Assembly: GCF_030123065.1 (NCBI RefSeq)
Contig: NZ_CP126093.1
Span: 6,075,712-6,139,711 of the forward strand
Direction: 5' to 3'
Length of the DNA stretch: 64,000 nt
Source: Neobacillus sp. DY30
GTDB taxonomy: Bacteria > Bacillota > Bacilli > Bacillales > Cytobacillaceae
The translations under genes and the position numbers were made by a program. Below are positions 42,692 through 52,175 of this stretch, piece after piece. The notes beneath the pieces were generated by a model. That model did no database searches. It was not told the DNA's origin and saw nothing but the letters and a program-made list of their open reading frames with translations. Numbering within the stretch: the first letter of the stretch is position 1; every line of letters starts with the position of its first letter.

Positions 42692-43141
42692 TTACTTTAC
42701 TTCTTTTACATGAACTGTTAACGTGGCCATTACTTCATGGTGAAGCTTTACAGGAACCTTTGTATGTCCCAGAGTACGAATCGCATCTTCTAATTCCATT
42801 TTACGTTTATCAATCTTGATTCCGTGTTTCTTTTGAAGCTCTTCAGCAATTTGCTTTGTCGTAATAGAACCAAATAGACGGCCGCCTTCACCAGCTTTTG
42901 CTGATAACTCAACCGTTATTTTATCTAACTGCTCACCAAGTTTTTTCGCTTCAGCAAGCTCTTCAGCAGCGCGTTTGTCTTCCTTTTTCTTTTGACCTTC
43001 TAATGTGCTGATGTTTGCACTATTCGCTTCGATAGCCAGGCCTTGCTTAATCAAAAAATTATGCGCATAGCCGTCTGCCACATTCTTGATTTCACCTTTT
43101 TTGCCTTTGCCTTTTACATCTTTTAGAAAAATTACCTTCAT
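42692..43141 (-). CDS. rplI: 50S ribosomal protein L9
   Basis: 149-residue L9 with the N-terminal KDVKGKGKKGEIKNVADGYAHNFLIKQGLA signature that binds 23S rRNA, a long central helix, and the C-terminal domain ending ATLTVHVKEV. Its ATG overlaps the gdpP stop by 4 bases (ATGA), so it is coupled to gdpP. The dnaB gene follows after 173 bases. Confidence 0.97.
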   Translation of the reverse strand: MKVIFLKDVKGKGKKGEIKNVADGYAHNFLIKQGLAIEANSANISTLEGQKKKEDKRAAEELAEAKKLGEQLDKITVELSAKAGEGGRLFGSITTKQIAEELQKKHGIKIDKRKMELEDAIRTLGHTKVPVKLHHEVMATLTVHVKEVK

Positions 43142-45111
43142 TCCTTTTTCCCACCTTCAAAATAGTCTTCAATTGCCAGCTTTAATTGTCTTTCTGCTTC
43201 TGTTATGGAAACCCCGATCAGCTGGGTAGCTGCATTTGTAAGATGTCCGCCGCCTTGAAGCTTTTCCATGATTACTTGAACATTCACATTGCCGAGAGAT
43301 CTGGCACTAATTCCAATCATTCCCTCATTGCGTTTTGCAATAACAAACGATGCTCCTACCCCATCCATCGTCAGGAGTGTATCAGCTGCCTGTGCAAGAA
43401 GGACTTGATCATGAAGCTCATTTTCTTCACCTTTGGCAATGGCAATTCCATCGCGGAAAAAAGCAACCGATTCAATTAATTTGGCCCTTTTAATATAGGT
43501 ATTTAAGCTCTCTTTTAAAAACTTCTGAACAAGAATGGTATCCGCTCCTTGACCTCTTAAATAAGAAGCCGCATCAAAGGTTCTTGCACCGGTTCTTAAG
43601 GTAAAACTTTTTGTATCCACTACGATTCCTGCGAGCAGTGCCGTTGCTTCTATCATTTCTATTTTACCGCGTTTTGGCTGGTATTCAAGAAATTCGGTAA
43701 CAAGTTCTGCTGTAGAAGAAGCGTATGGCTCCATATAAACAAGAACTGGATTTTCAATAAACTCTTCCCCGCGGCGATGATGATCGATAACAACAACATT
43801 ATCAATTTTGTTTAGCAGCCGTTCTTCAATCACTAGTGCAGGTTTATGAGTATCTACAATCACCAGTAGTGTTTTATCTGTTGTAATTTCCAATGCTTCT
43901 TCTGGACCAATAAAACGAGAGAATAATTGCTCTTGATGGCGGATTTCATCCATCAGCCTATGGACTGCACCGTCCATTTCTTGGAAATTCAATACAATGT
44001 AGGCATCCTTTTGGTTCATCTGAGCAACCTTGTAAATACCAATAGAGGAACCAATGGAATCCATATCAGGATTTTTATGTCCCATAATAATAACCTTATC
44101 ACTTGCTGTAATTAAATCCTTTAGTGCATGAGAAATGACTCGGGCACGAACTCTTGTCCGTTTTTCAACCGGATTTGTTTTTCCGCCAAAAAACTTTACC
44201 TTGCCATTTGGATGTTTTATAGCGACCTGGTCACCGCCTCTCCCTAGGGCCAGATCCAAACTTGATTGTGCCAATACGCCCAGCTCAGGCAGAGAAGGAG
44301 TCCCAGCACCTACACCAATACTTAATGTAAAGGCGATATTTTGCTTAGAGTTCATTTCTCTTACTTCATCAAGTACAGTAAATTTACCTTTCTCCAGCAG
44401 CTGTAGAATGGCTTCATTGAAAACAGCGATAAATCGTTCAGAAGAGATTCTTTTAAGAAAAATACCATTATCCTGAGCCCATTTATTTAAGGTTGAAGTA
44501 ACCATGTTGTTAATGCTTCCGCGCATCTGGTCATCCATACCTTGTGTTAACTCATCGTAATTATCTAAAAAGATTATTGCGATTACCGTGCGCTCGTCAT
44601 GGTACATTTTTTCGATTTCTTTTTGTTCTGTTACATCAAAGAAGTAAAGGAGCTTTTCCTCACTTTTAAGAATGACTCGAAATTTTCGTTCATGAAGAGT
44701 AATAATTTCAGTTTCTACTTCTTGCTTAATTAATGGTATCAACGTATCAGCTATTTCGTAGAGTGATTTACCAACAAGGGTATCTTCATCAAAATAGGAG
44801 GAAAGAAAAGGATTTGTCCACTCAATTGAGTATTCATCATTGATCAGCATAATCCCAATCGGCATTTCCATCAGTGCTTCTTCGCCAACTCTTTTGACAC
44901 GGTAAGATAGGGTTGAGATATAGTCTTCCATTTCTTTTCTTTGGCTGGATTCGATGACTAACATATAGTACAGCGGAGGGATGATGAGTAATAACCCCAC
45001 CAAGCTAAGTATCCAATTATAGTAGCCCAGGACAATGAGCAGCACCACTGTAATGCCTATCAGCCCGTAAAAAGGGTAGCGTATCGAGCGTTTTTCAATA
45101 AATGCAGGCAA
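43138..45111 (-). CDS. gdpP: cyclic-di-AMP phosphodiesterase GdpP (YybT)
   Basis: Degrades the second messenger c-di-AMP, controlling potassium and wall homeostasis. 657 residues: two membrane helices (about 12-55), degenerate PAS (about 85-155), degenerate GGDEF (about 170-300) and DHH-DHHA1 phosphodiesterase (about 340-657) with GHKNPDMDS, IVDTHKP, DHHRRGEEF and GGGHLTNAA. The start is TTG at 45109-45111 with GGAG 9 bases upstream, keeping the MP-F N terminus seen in B. subtilis. Coupled to rplI. Confidence 0.96.
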   Translation of the reverse strand: MPAFIEKRSIRYPFYGLIGITVVLLIVLGYYNWILSLVGLLLIIPPLYYMLVIESSQRKEMEDYISTLSYRVKRVGEEALMEMPIGIMLINDEYSIEWTNPFLSSYFDEDTLVGKSLYEIADTLIPLIKQEVETEIITLHERKFRVILKSEEKLLYFFDVTEQKEIEKMYHDERTVIAIIFLDNYDELTQGMDDQMRGSINNMVTSTLNKWAQDNGIFLKRISSERFIAVFNEAILQLLEKGKFTVLDEVREMNSKQNIAFTLSIGVGAGTPSLPELGVLAQSSLDLALGRGGDQVAIKHPNGKVKFFGGKTNPVEKRTRVRARVISHALKDLITASDKVIIMGHKNPDMDSIGSSIGIYKVAQMNQKDAYIVLNFQEMDGAVHRLMDEIRHQEQLFSRFIGPEEALEITTDKTLLVIVDTHKPALVIEERLLNKIDNVVVIDHHRRGEEFIENPVLVYMEPYASSTAELVTEFLEYQPKRGKIEMIEATALLAGIVVDTKSFTLRTGARTFDAASYLRGQGADTILVQKFLKESLNTYIKRAKLIESVAFFRDGIAIAKGEENELHDQVLLAQAADTLLTMDGVGASFVIAKRNEGMIGISARSLGNVNVQVIMEKLQGGGHLTNAATQLIGVSITEAERQLKLAIEDYFEGGKKE

Positions 45112-45136
45112 TTTTTTCAGCTCCTAACAGTAGTCA

Positions 45137-46081
45137 TCACTCTTTTTTTCTTAAGCCTTTTCGTAAATCAAAGCCTAAATCAATTATACCTAATATCCCT
45201 ACAATATAAAGGAAAATTGGAATGAGAAAGGAGACAATCGCTATTGTAATAGAAATAGCTTTCGAAAAACCTTTTTTGTCGAAATAATAAAAGATAAAGG
45301 TATATCCCTGCAGGATCATCAGAAATTGAAGGATATAGGTCATATTAATAATGGCCATATACCAAAAGGTGCCTTCTTCAGGCTTCATAAACATACTTAA
45401 TAGCAAAGTGAACAAAAAGTAATATAATATACTTTTTGGTAAGGATATCTCTTTAAAGCTTTTCCACTTCTCCACCTTTACCCCGAATCTCTTAATGATT
45501 GGGAAGGATATAAGCTGCATTATGAATACGATAAAAAATGAAGTCACTACAAATAAAGTTGGCATTAAGGTTTTAATAAGGTTTAACCCATTATTAAATT
45601 GATCCATTACCTTTTTAGTGTCTTCTGGATTTCCAAAATTCTTTAGCAGGTCAGCTGAAGTATTAAGTGATTCCCGCATCATATCAATCATTTCAGTAAT
45701 CATATTCACATTAAATAAAACAATGCTTGTCACATAAATAATAATTAAATTGATTAGAAAGACAAGGGATCCGCTGATGAATAATATCCCCATATTCTTT
45801 TGTTTTTGAATTAAGTACCCGATTACAACACCTGTTGTCCCATATGCCAGCGTTAATGGTAATGACATAATGGTTCCTACAATGAACGAGAGGAGCAGGG
45901 ACGCAATAATAAAAACAAAGATACTCTTCACGTCATTCTTTGCTGCAAAAAGCATGAATGGCACTGCTAAAAATAAGTTTACAATCATCCCAAGAAACGG
46001 GACATAAATCGTTAATAATAATAAGACCGCAAAGGCAGCTAACAGTATAGCTCCTTCAGTAAGTTTCCGAACATTCTTCAC
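45137..46081 (-). CDS. yybS: YybS-family (DUF2232) membrane protein
   Basis: 314 residues with about eight hydrophobic helices, e.g. GAILLAAFAVLLLLTIYVPFLGMIVNLFLAVPFMLFA at the start; this is the DUF2232/YybS layout, distantly like energy-coupling-factor S components. Function unknown. Always between rpsR and gdpP in Bacillus; here 25 bases before gdpP, so probably one operon with it, while a terminator separates it from rpsR. Confidence 0.92.
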   Translation of the reverse strand: MKNVRKLTEGAILLAAFAVLLLLTIYVPFLGMIVNLFLAVPFMLFAAKNDVKSIFVFIIASLLLSFIVGTIMSLPLTLAYGTTGVVIGYLIQKQKNMGILFISGSLVFLINLIIIYVTSIVLFNVNMITEMIDMMRESLNTSADLLKNFGNPEDTKKVMDQFNNGLNLIKTLMPTLFVVTSFFIVFIMQLISFPIIKRFGVKVEKWKSFKEISLPKSILYYFLFTLLLSMFMKPEEGTFWYMAIINMTYILQFLMILQGYTFIFYYFDKKGFSKAISITIAIVSFLIPIFLYIVGILGIIDLGFDLRKGLRKKE

Positions 46082-46167
46082 TACTTCACCTCAATTATTT
46101 CAAAAGCCTATTCCTTAATTTTAGCCAGTTACGCTCTCCTATTCAACAAATCTGCAAAGATAAAATA

Positions 46168-46195
46168 AAAAGACAGCTGGGAAACCCCAGCTGCC
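46168..46195 (-). terminator. terminator of the rpsF-ssb-rpsR operon
   Basis: GGCAGCTGGG and CCCAGCTGTC pair with a short loop and TTTTTATTTT follows on the minus strand. A GC-rich stretch AGCGCCTAGGGGCGCCTACGCT (46221-46242) lies between it and the rpsR stop. Confidence 0.8.
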
Positions 46196-46245
46196 TTTCA
46201 CGAAATATTATTCTAGCTTAAGCGCCTAGGGGCGCCTACGCTTTA

Positions 46246-46488
46246 TTATTCACCTGCAACGAATGGTAATAATGCCATTTGACGTGCACGTTTGATTGCA
46301 ACAGTTAGTTTACGCTGATATTTAGCGCTTGTACCAGTTACACGACGTGGTAAAATCTTTCCACGCTCAGAGATGAATTTTTTAAGTAAATCTACATCTT
46401 TATAATCGATGCGTGAGATGCCATTTGCTGTGAAATAGCACACTTTACGGCGCTTCGCGCGTCCGCCTTTACGTCCTCCACCTGCCAT
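46246..46488 (-). CDS. rpsR: 30S ribosomal protein S18
   Basis: 80-residue S18 with KRRKVCYFTANGISRIDYKDVDLLKKFISERGKILPRRVTGTSAKYQRKL, the typical S18 block. Pairs with S6, encoded two genes upstream, on 16S rRNA. It has retained the zinc-type Cys only singly. GGAGGG before the ATG. Confidence 0.97.
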   Translation of the reverse strand: MAGGGRKGGRAKRRKVCYFTANGISRIDYKDVDLLKKFISERGKILPRRVTGTSAKYQRKLTVAIKRARQMALLPFVAGE

Positions 46489-46534
46489 GAAAATTCCCTC
46501 CTTTATGAATGATTAACGATCATGAAAGGTTATA

Positions 46535-47062
46535 TTAAAATGGTAGATCATCATCGGAGATGTCTATCTGACCGTTACCTGCGAACGGATCATCATCCAC
46601 TTTTGTAAAACCTTTATTATTGTTATTGTTTTGGTATTGTCGTTGATTCTGATTGCCGCCGCCATAAGGGTTTCCTTGAGGTTCCCTTGGTGGTGCACCG
46701 AAGTAATCATTGTCGCTTCTTCCGCCACCGCCGCCAGATGCATTTTTCGGTTCAAGAAACTGAACACTTTCTGCCTGAACTTCAGTAACGTAAACACGCT
46801 TACCATCTTGTCCTTCATAGTTGCGGGTTTGAATGCGGCCATCTACTCCTGCAAGACTACCTTTTTTCAAGAAGTTTGCCACATTTTCAGCAGGTTTTCG
46901 CCAAACAACACAATTGATAAAGTCTGCTTCACGCTCACCTGCCTGACTAGAAAACGGGCGGTTAACTGCTAAAGTAAAGGTAGCTACAGGAACCCCATTT
47001 GGTGTATAACGCAAATCAGGATCTTTTGTTAAACGGCCAACAAGCACGACACGATTCATCAT
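46535..47062 (-). CDS. ssb: single-stranded DNA-binding protein
   Basis: 175 residues: OB fold (about 1-108; NRVVLVGRLTKDPDLRYTPNGVPVATFTLAVNR at the start), a Gly/Asn/Gln-rich linker and the acidic C-terminal tip DISDDDLPF that recruits replication and repair proteins. Two adjacent ATG codons (47060-47062, 47057-47059) follow AAAAGGAG; the first has the better spacing. A parS variant lies in the spacer to rpsF. Confidence 0.96.
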   Translation of the reverse strand: MMNRVVLVGRLTKDPDLRYTPNGVPVATFTLAVNRPFSSQAGEREADFINCVVWRKPAENVANFLKKGSLAGVDGRIQTRNYEGQDGKRVYVTEVQAESVQFLEPKNASGGGGGRSDNDYFGAPPREPQGNPYGGGNQNQRQYQNNNNNKGFTKVDDDPFAGNGQIDISDDDLPF

Positions 47063-47090
47063 CAGAATCAACTCCTTTTCTTCTGGAGAA

Positions 47091-47106
47091 TGTTTCATGT
47101 GAAACA
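47091..47106. promoter_or_regulatory. variant parS site in the rpsF-ssb spacer
   Basis: TGTTTCATGTGAAACA differs from the parS consensus TGTTTCACGTGAAACA at one central base. Confidence 0.7.
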
Positions 47107-47128
47107 TTCTGACCAAAATATATTTATA

Positions 47129-47416
47129 TTAAGCTTCTTCTTTAATTACGATATGGCGAATGATATCTTCGCTGATTTTCGCAAGACGAGAAAATTCTTG
47201 TACCGCGTCAGCTGAAGAGTTCGTTTTTACGATTTCGTAATAGCCATCACGGAAATCGTTGATTTCGTAAGCTAAACGACGCTTACCCCAATCTTTTGTT
47301 TCAGCAGTTTCCGCACCGTTTTCAAGAAGAATTCCGTTGAAACGCTCTACAAGAGCCTTTTTCGCTTCGTCTTCAATGTTTGGGCGGATGATGTACATGA
47401 TTTCGTACTTATTCAT
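47129..47416 (-). CDS. rpsF: 30S ribosomal protein S6
   Basis: 95-residue S6: MNKYEIMYIIRP at the start, KRRLAYEINDFRDGYYEIVKTN in the middle. Start at the ATG at 47414-47416, directly after AAAGGAGGTGA; the frame is open to 47449. The 5' leader contains a GCCCAAAATTGGGC hairpin followed by CCGTTTAG, which resembles the S6:S18 autoregulatory motif (inference). Confidence 0.96.
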   Translation of the reverse strand: MNKYEIMYIIRPNIEDEAKKALVERFNGILLENGAETAETKDWGKRRLAYEINDFRDGYYEIVKTNSSADAVQEFSRLAKISEDIIRHIVIKEEA

Positions 47417-47489
47417 CACAGTCACCTCCTTTTGGTCTAAACGGCCCAATTTTGGGCAAGGAGCAATTATTCATTACTCACAAGTTAAG

Positions 47490-47518
47490 ATTTTATCATA
47501 GTTAATTACGAAAAGCAA
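47490..47518 (-). promoter_or_regulatory. rpsF-ssb-rpsR promoter
   Basis: TTGCTT (47518-47513), 17-base spacer, TAAAAT (47495-47490) on the minus strand, about 75 bases before rpsF. Confidence 0.6.
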
Positions 47519-47564
47519 GGCTGTTCACAATTTCTAGTTTTTCTTCCTAAAAGTCTTTCCATGT

Positions 47565-47588
47565 AAAAAGCCTTGCAAACGCAAGGCT
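47565..47588 (-). terminator. terminator of ychF
   Basis: AGCCTTGC and GCAAGGCT pair around 4 bases; TTTTTAC follows on the minus strand. Confidence 0.85.
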
Positions 47589-47595
47589 AACCGTT

Positions 47596-48696
47596 TTATA
47601 CATTGAAACGGAAGTGAATAACATCTCCATCTTTTACTACATACTCTTTTCCTTCTAAACGGACTTTCCCAGCCTCTTTAGCAGCATTATGGCTTCCTGC
47701 TGCTAGTAAATCATCATAAGACACCGTTTCGGCACGTATAAATCCACGTTCAAAATCAGAGTGAATAATACCCGCACATTGTGGAGCTTTCATGCCGTGT
47801 CTGAATGTCCATGCACGAACTTCCTGCACACCTGCAGTGAAATATGTTGCTAATCCAAGTAAGTTGTATGCAGCACGAATTAATTGATCAAGACCTGATT
47901 CTTCAATACCAAGCTCCTCAAGGAACATTTGCTTTTCTTCGCCTTCTAGCTCAGCAATTTCTTCCTCAATCTTTGCACAAACCACGATTACTTCTGCATT
48001 ATCTGCTGCTGCAAATTCACGTACTTTTTGTACATATTCATTTCCGGATGGATCTGCAACATCATCCTCACCAACATTCGCTACATATAAAACAGGCTTA
48101 ATGGTTAAAAGATGAAGCATTTTGGCAATTTTCATTTGTTCATCGGTAAATTCAACCGTACGAGCTGTCTTTTCAGCTTCAAAAGCTTCGCGTAGCATAG
48201 AAAGCACTTCAAATTCCGCTGCTGCTTCTTTATCTTTTTGCTTAGCTAACTTTTCTACACGGCTGATTCTTTTTTCAACAGACTCCATGTCAGCAAGAAT
48301 TAACTCTAAGTTAATGACTTCAATATCAGAAATAGGATCTACTTTTCCTGATACGTGGGTAATGTTATCGTCTGCAAAACAGCGGACAACCTGACAAATG
48401 GCGTCTACTTGACGAATATGTGATAAGAATTTGTTTCCTAATCCCTCACCTTTACTTGCACCTTTTACAATCCCAGCAATATCGGTGAATTCAAAAGCTG
48501 TAGGAACTGTTTTTTTCGGTTGTACAAGTTCCGTTAATTTTGTTAAGCGGTGATCGGGTACTTCTACGATCCCTACGTTTGGGTCAATTGTACAGAATGG
48601 GTAGTTAGCAGATTCAGCCCCCGCCTGTGTAATTGCATTAAATAATGTAGACTTACCAACATTCGGCAAACCTACGATTCCAGCTGTTAATGCCAT
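47596..48696 (-). CDS. ychF: ribosome-associated ATPase YchF (OLA1 family)
   Basis: 366-residue P-loop protein of the Obg/HflX superfamily that prefers ATP: GLPNVGKSTLFNAIT (G1), DIAGIVKGASKGEGLGNKFL (G3), the NKxD position replaced by NVGE, coiled-coil insertion (about 125-205) and a C-terminal TGS domain (about 280-364, EVRAWTFRHGMKAPQCAG...VHFRFNV). Start at the ATG at 48694-48696 after GGAG; a GTG three codons upstream is less likely. Confidence 0.96.
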   Translation of the reverse strand: MALTAGIVGLPNVGKSTLFNAITQAGAESANYPFCTIDPNVGIVEVPDHRLTKLTELVQPKKTVPTAFEFTDIAGIVKGASKGEGLGNKFLSHIRQVDAICQVVRCFADDNITHVSGKVDPISDIEVINLELILADMESVEKRISRVEKLAKQKDKEAAAEFEVLSMLREAFEAEKTARTVEFTDEQMKIAKMLHLLTIKPVLYVANVGEDDVADPSGNEYVQKVREFAAADNAEVIVVCAKIEEEIAELEGEEKQMFLEELGIEESGLDQLIRAAYNLLGLATYFTAGVQEVRAWTFRHGMKAPQCAGIIHSDFERGFIRAETVSYDDLLAAGSHNAAKEAGKVRLEGKEYVVKDGDVIHFRFNV

Positions 48697-48827
48697 AAAT
48701 TTCACTCCTCAAGACAAATATCTATTTATAAAAATAACGTCCAAAAATTATTAAAAAGCCTCTCACAATTATAGAGATAACGAGAGAAAAAGACAAGACA
48801 ATCAAAAAACTGCCGCTCACACGACAG

Positions 48828-50825
48828 CTAGGTTATTTTTTCGAGATTAACAAGGCAATCATACAAGATACTGCCAAGACCATTATCAGATTCTCCGCTT
48901 GAGGTTAAGTTATTAACTGAGCCGCCAAACCTTTTCCAAATTCCTTCATCAATATTAATGGTGTTAGAATGGGACTTTGGCAGAATTGAAAGATATCCTT
49001 TCACTTCACCGCGATCATTCCAAACTCGAACAAAATCACCATCTTGCAGGTGATGCTCATCCGCAATATTTCGAGCAACTTCAATCTTCACTTGAGGAGC
49101 TTTAGTAAAAAGATGATAGTTTTGTGAATGGTTTGACCTTAGTGGGTGAATGGTTAATAAGTTATATGGATATTTCTCGGCTAGGACAGGATTACTCCAT
49201 TTTGATTCTTCAGGTATAGCTAATTTCAACTCGCCCTTACCACCCTTACTTAGGGCTGTGAACTCATATTTTCCAGAAGGCGTTTTAAACTTAAAATCAT
49301 TCCATGGTACTTGTTTCACTGGCAATTCTAAATGATACTCTTCCTTAATTCTCTCCAATGTCAAACCTTTTGCAGATAAGGAAGTTAGGGACATTTCCAG
49401 CCACTGTTCTCTTGAAAATTGAAAATCTGCACCAAAACCAAGCCTTTCAGCAAGTTGTGTCCATATCCATAAATCTGACTTAGCTTCTCCAGGAGCAGAA
49501 ACTAGTTTCGGACCATAGTTAGCATAATGGTGATACATAGAGGAATAATAAACATCTTCTTCCTCAAAAGAAGTAGTAGTTGGCAGGATATAGTCTGCCA
49601 GTTGAGCTGTATCTGTCATAAATTGTTCAACAACAATAAGTGTAGAAACGGAGGAAAATGCTTTTTCTACGATGGATGTATCAGGGACCTGTGTTAACGG
49701 ATTCCCACAAGTAACAATAATCATTTTTATCTCCGGATCAATGGAAGAAAGCACTTCCTCTGCCTGCTTCATAATGGAAAACTGACGGTGTTTTTCCTTC
49801 CGGCTGCTTAGTGTTAAATTAGAAATATCAAAGCTTTGTCCAACTTGAAGGTTAGCATAATTTGCACCGCCGCCGGGTATTCCAATATTGCCGCTTACTG
49901 CAGCAAGGGAGTCTATCAAACGGATTGTATTCCCGCCATTTTTATATCGCTGCAGACCAAGTCCCATAAAAGTAGAAGTCGGTTTATCAGCAAACACCTT
50001 TGCTAACAGGTGGATCTGTTCCAAGGATACTTCTGTCATCTCACTGATTTTTTCTAAAGAAATACTTTTAACCAGTTGTTCTAGATCTTCAAAGCCAAAA
50101 GAATGGTGTCGAATAAATTCACGATCTTCAAGCCCTAAACGCAGGATTTTCTTTATAATTCCTGCCGCCAGTAATCCATCCATTCCTGGTTTTACAGAAA
50201 TATATTCATCTGCTATTTTCGCAGTTGCATTAAATAAAGGGTCAATAACATAAATCTTTGCTCCCTTTTTCTTTGCTTCTATGAGCTTTTCATAGAAATG
50301 CATGTTGGTACGTGCTACATTTCTTCCCCAAATAACAATATTGTTACTATTTAAAACATCATCTGGTTCATGCCCATAAGCGTCACCAAAGTCCCATTCT
50401 TGCGCCTCAATTCCAGCACCCCAACAGAGTGAACCATAAAGCTCTGTTACACCGCCATAGGCATTAAAGAATCGTTGATCTAGATTTTTTAACACTCCAT
50501 TGTTCGCATAATCATGACTATGAAGTACAGCTGTAGAACCATACCGTTCTTTTATTTCTTTCAACTGTAAGGCAATTTCATCAAGTGCCTGATTCCATGA
50601 GATTTGCTTAAATTCTCCATTCACCTTTTTTAAGGGATAAAGTATTCTCTCCGGTGAGTTCGTCCTTGTTTCGAGCATTCTTCCTCTGCCGCAAATTTTT
50701 CCCTTAGTAATGGGGTGGGAAGGGTCACCATCAACTTTTATTACTTTATCGTTCTCTATCGTTACATGAAAACCACAGCTGTCCCAGCAATTCAATGGAC
50801 ATGCTGATTTCACAATATTTGCCAC
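48828..50825 (-). CDS. yyaE: molybdopterin oxidoreductase (YyaE-like)
   Basis: 665-residue molybdenum enzyme of the DMSO-reductase family. The N terminus has the [4Fe-4S] motif CPLNCWDSCG ... GKICGRGR (C-x3-C-x3-C-x27-C type). Further blocks: SWNQALDEIA, the central IWGRNVARTNMHFYEKLIEAKKKGAKIYVIDPLFNATA, and the C-terminal Mo-pterin binding domain with DGDFVRVWNDRGEV (about 580-660). The physiological acceptor and substrate are unknown; no partner subunit is adjacent. Same place as yyaE in B. subtilis. Confidence 0.88.
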   Translation of the reverse strand: MANIVKSACPLNCWDSCGFHVTIENDKVIKVDGDPSHPITKGKICGRGRMLETRTNSPERILYPLKKVNGEFKQISWNQALDEIALQLKEIKERYGSTAVLHSHDYANNGVLKNLDQRFFNAYGGVTELYGSLCWGAGIEAQEWDFGDAYGHEPDDVLNSNNIVIWGRNVARTNMHFYEKLIEAKKKGAKIYVIDPLFNATAKIADEYISVKPGMDGLLAAGIIKKILRLGLEDREFIRHHSFGFEDLEQLVKSISLEKISEMTEVSLEQIHLLAKVFADKPTSTFMGLGLQRYKNGGNTIRLIDSLAAVSGNIGIPGGGANYANLQVGQSFDISNLTLSSRKEKHRQFSIMKQAEEVLSSIDPEIKMIIVTCGNPLTQVPDTSIVEKAFSSVSTLIVVEQFMTDTAQLADYILPTTTSFEEEDVYYSSMYHHYANYGPKLVSAPGEAKSDLWIWTQLAERLGFGADFQFSREQWLEMSLTSLSAKGLTLERIKEEYHLELPVKQVPWNDFKFKTPSGKYEFTALSKGGKGELKLAIPEESKWSNPVLAEKYPYNLLTIHPLRSNHSQNYHLFTKAPQVKIEVARNIADEHHLQDGDFVRVWNDRGEVKGYLSILPKSHSNTINIDEGIWKRFGGSVNNLTSSGESDNGLGSILYDCLVNLEKIT

Positions 50826-50895
50826 TGCTCCACCCCCAAAAAGATTTTACTTGTTAAATAGAATAATACAGTTAACCAAAAAAAAGAAGCATAAA

Positions 50896-51093
50896 CTACT
50901 GTTCATGCTTCACCAATATTTTCTTCATTTTCCTTGAAAATTCGCGTCTTGGAATCATTACACTATGTTCGCAGCCTTCACATTTGATCCGAATGTCCAT
51001 TCCCATACGAATGATTTTCCAGCGATTGGTACCGCATGGATGCTGCTTTTTCATTTCAACGACATCATTTAACCCAAATTCTTTTTCTTCCAT
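50896..51093 (-). CDS. yyzM: DUF951 small protein (YyzM-like)
   Basis: 65 residues: DVVEMKKQHPCGTNRWKIIRMGMDIRIKCEGCEHSVMIPRREF is the complete DUF951 block, a beta-barrel-like fold with three conserved Cys. Role unknown, sometimes linked to nucleic-acid binding. 15 bases after the MscS gene, so co-transcribed. AAAAGGAGAGG before the ATG. Confidence 0.9.
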   Translation of the reverse strand: MEEKEFGLNDVVEMKKQHPCGTNRWKIIRMGMDIRIKCEGCEHSVMIPRREFSRKMKKILVKHEQ

Positions 51094-51108
51094 TGAATAC
51101 CTCTCCTT

Positions 51109-51993
51109 TTAAACACTAGGTTCATTGATATTTCCAGAATTCTTTGAGTACATGACCATACGCGGATATGGAATTTCTATTCCATGCTCATCTAAACATT
51201 GTTTGATATCCCGTTTTATGTTCCTAGATACAGCCGCATGTTTCATTGGCAATGTTTCCGCAACAATTCGCAATACAACTTCTGATGGTCCTAAGGTTTG
51301 AACGCCCAAAAGCTCAGGCGTCTTAGTTAAGGCTTCGTATTGTTCAGGCATTTTTTCAAGTAAATCCCTTATAATATTTTGCGTCTTTTCAATATCCTCT
51401 TCGTAAGCGACTGATATATCGATGATAGCAAGGCTATTGTTTAAAGAGAAATTAGTAACTTGAATGATACTTCCATTTGGTAAAATATGGACTTCTCCTG
51501 TCCAACTTTTTAACTTTGTTGTTCTTAAACCAATTGCTTGAACGGTTCCTTCAAATTGATCAATTCGCACATGATCCCCGACTGAAAATTGATCTTCAAA
51601 AATAATAAAGAAACCAGTAATTACATCTTTTACAAGACTCTGTGCACCAAACCCAACGGCAAGACCGACAACTCCTGCTCCTGCAATTAATGCCTTTACA
51701 TCAATGGTTAGGACAGACAGAATCATCATAAACGCTATAAAATAGACAACATACGTAAGAACATTATCGAGCAGTTTTGCTAAAGTTTCTTCCCTTCGTT
51801 CTGATGTCTTTAAAGGTGATCGAGTTCTTAGTTTAAAAACGTTATCAATGGCCATACTTCCCAATTTAATTAAGATTTTAGTTACAATTAAAATAGCGAT
51901 AATTTTAAGAAAACCTTCGCCAATAGCCAGCCATGTATCTTCATTTTGAAATTTGTCAACAAATCTTTGAATAATTCTTTCTGTTGAAGTCAT
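51109..51993 (-). CDS. small-conductance mechanosensitive channel (MscS family)
   Basis: 294 residues with three membrane helices (about 18-40, 65-90, 93-125) and the cytoplasmic MscS beta domain. The pore helix ALIAGAGVVGLAVGFGAQSLVKDVITGFFIIFEDQ shows the Ala/Gly zipper, followed by FSVGDHVRIDQFEGTVQAIGLRTTKLKSWTGEVHILPNGSI. Opens under membrane tension to release osmolytes. Operon with the DUF951 gene. Confidence 0.92.
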   Translation of the reverse strand: MTSTERIIQRFVDKFQNEDTWLAIGEGFLKIIAILIVTKILIKLGSMAIDNVFKLRTRSPLKTSERREETLAKLLDNVLTYVVYFIAFMMILSVLTIDVKALIAGAGVVGLAVGFGAQSLVKDVITGFFIIFEDQFSVGDHVRIDQFEGTVQAIGLRTTKLKSWTGEVHILPNGSIIQVTNFSLNNSLAIIDISVAYEEDIEKTQNIIRDLLEKMPEQYEALTKTPELLGVQTLGPSEVVLRIVAETLPMKHAAVSRNIKRDIKQCLDEHGIEIPYPRMVMYSKNSGNINEPSV

Positions 51994-52175
51994 TTAAACA
52001 TCCTTTCCTCACCCTGATGACTCAAATTCATTTTATCAAGTTTTCCCTGTACTTTATAGTATTGTGATTTATTCCTTTTTTCAACTGGAATATCTTTGTC
52101 AACCTACGTATAGATTTTCAAAATTTTCCGTATACTGTTAAAAAAATAAACTGGTCACAATTAAGGAGTGTACTT

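Noticed and set aside
46221..46242. GC-rich palindromic stretch as a second rpsR terminator
   Set aside because: No T-run follows; more likely a fragment related to the GC-rich repeat.
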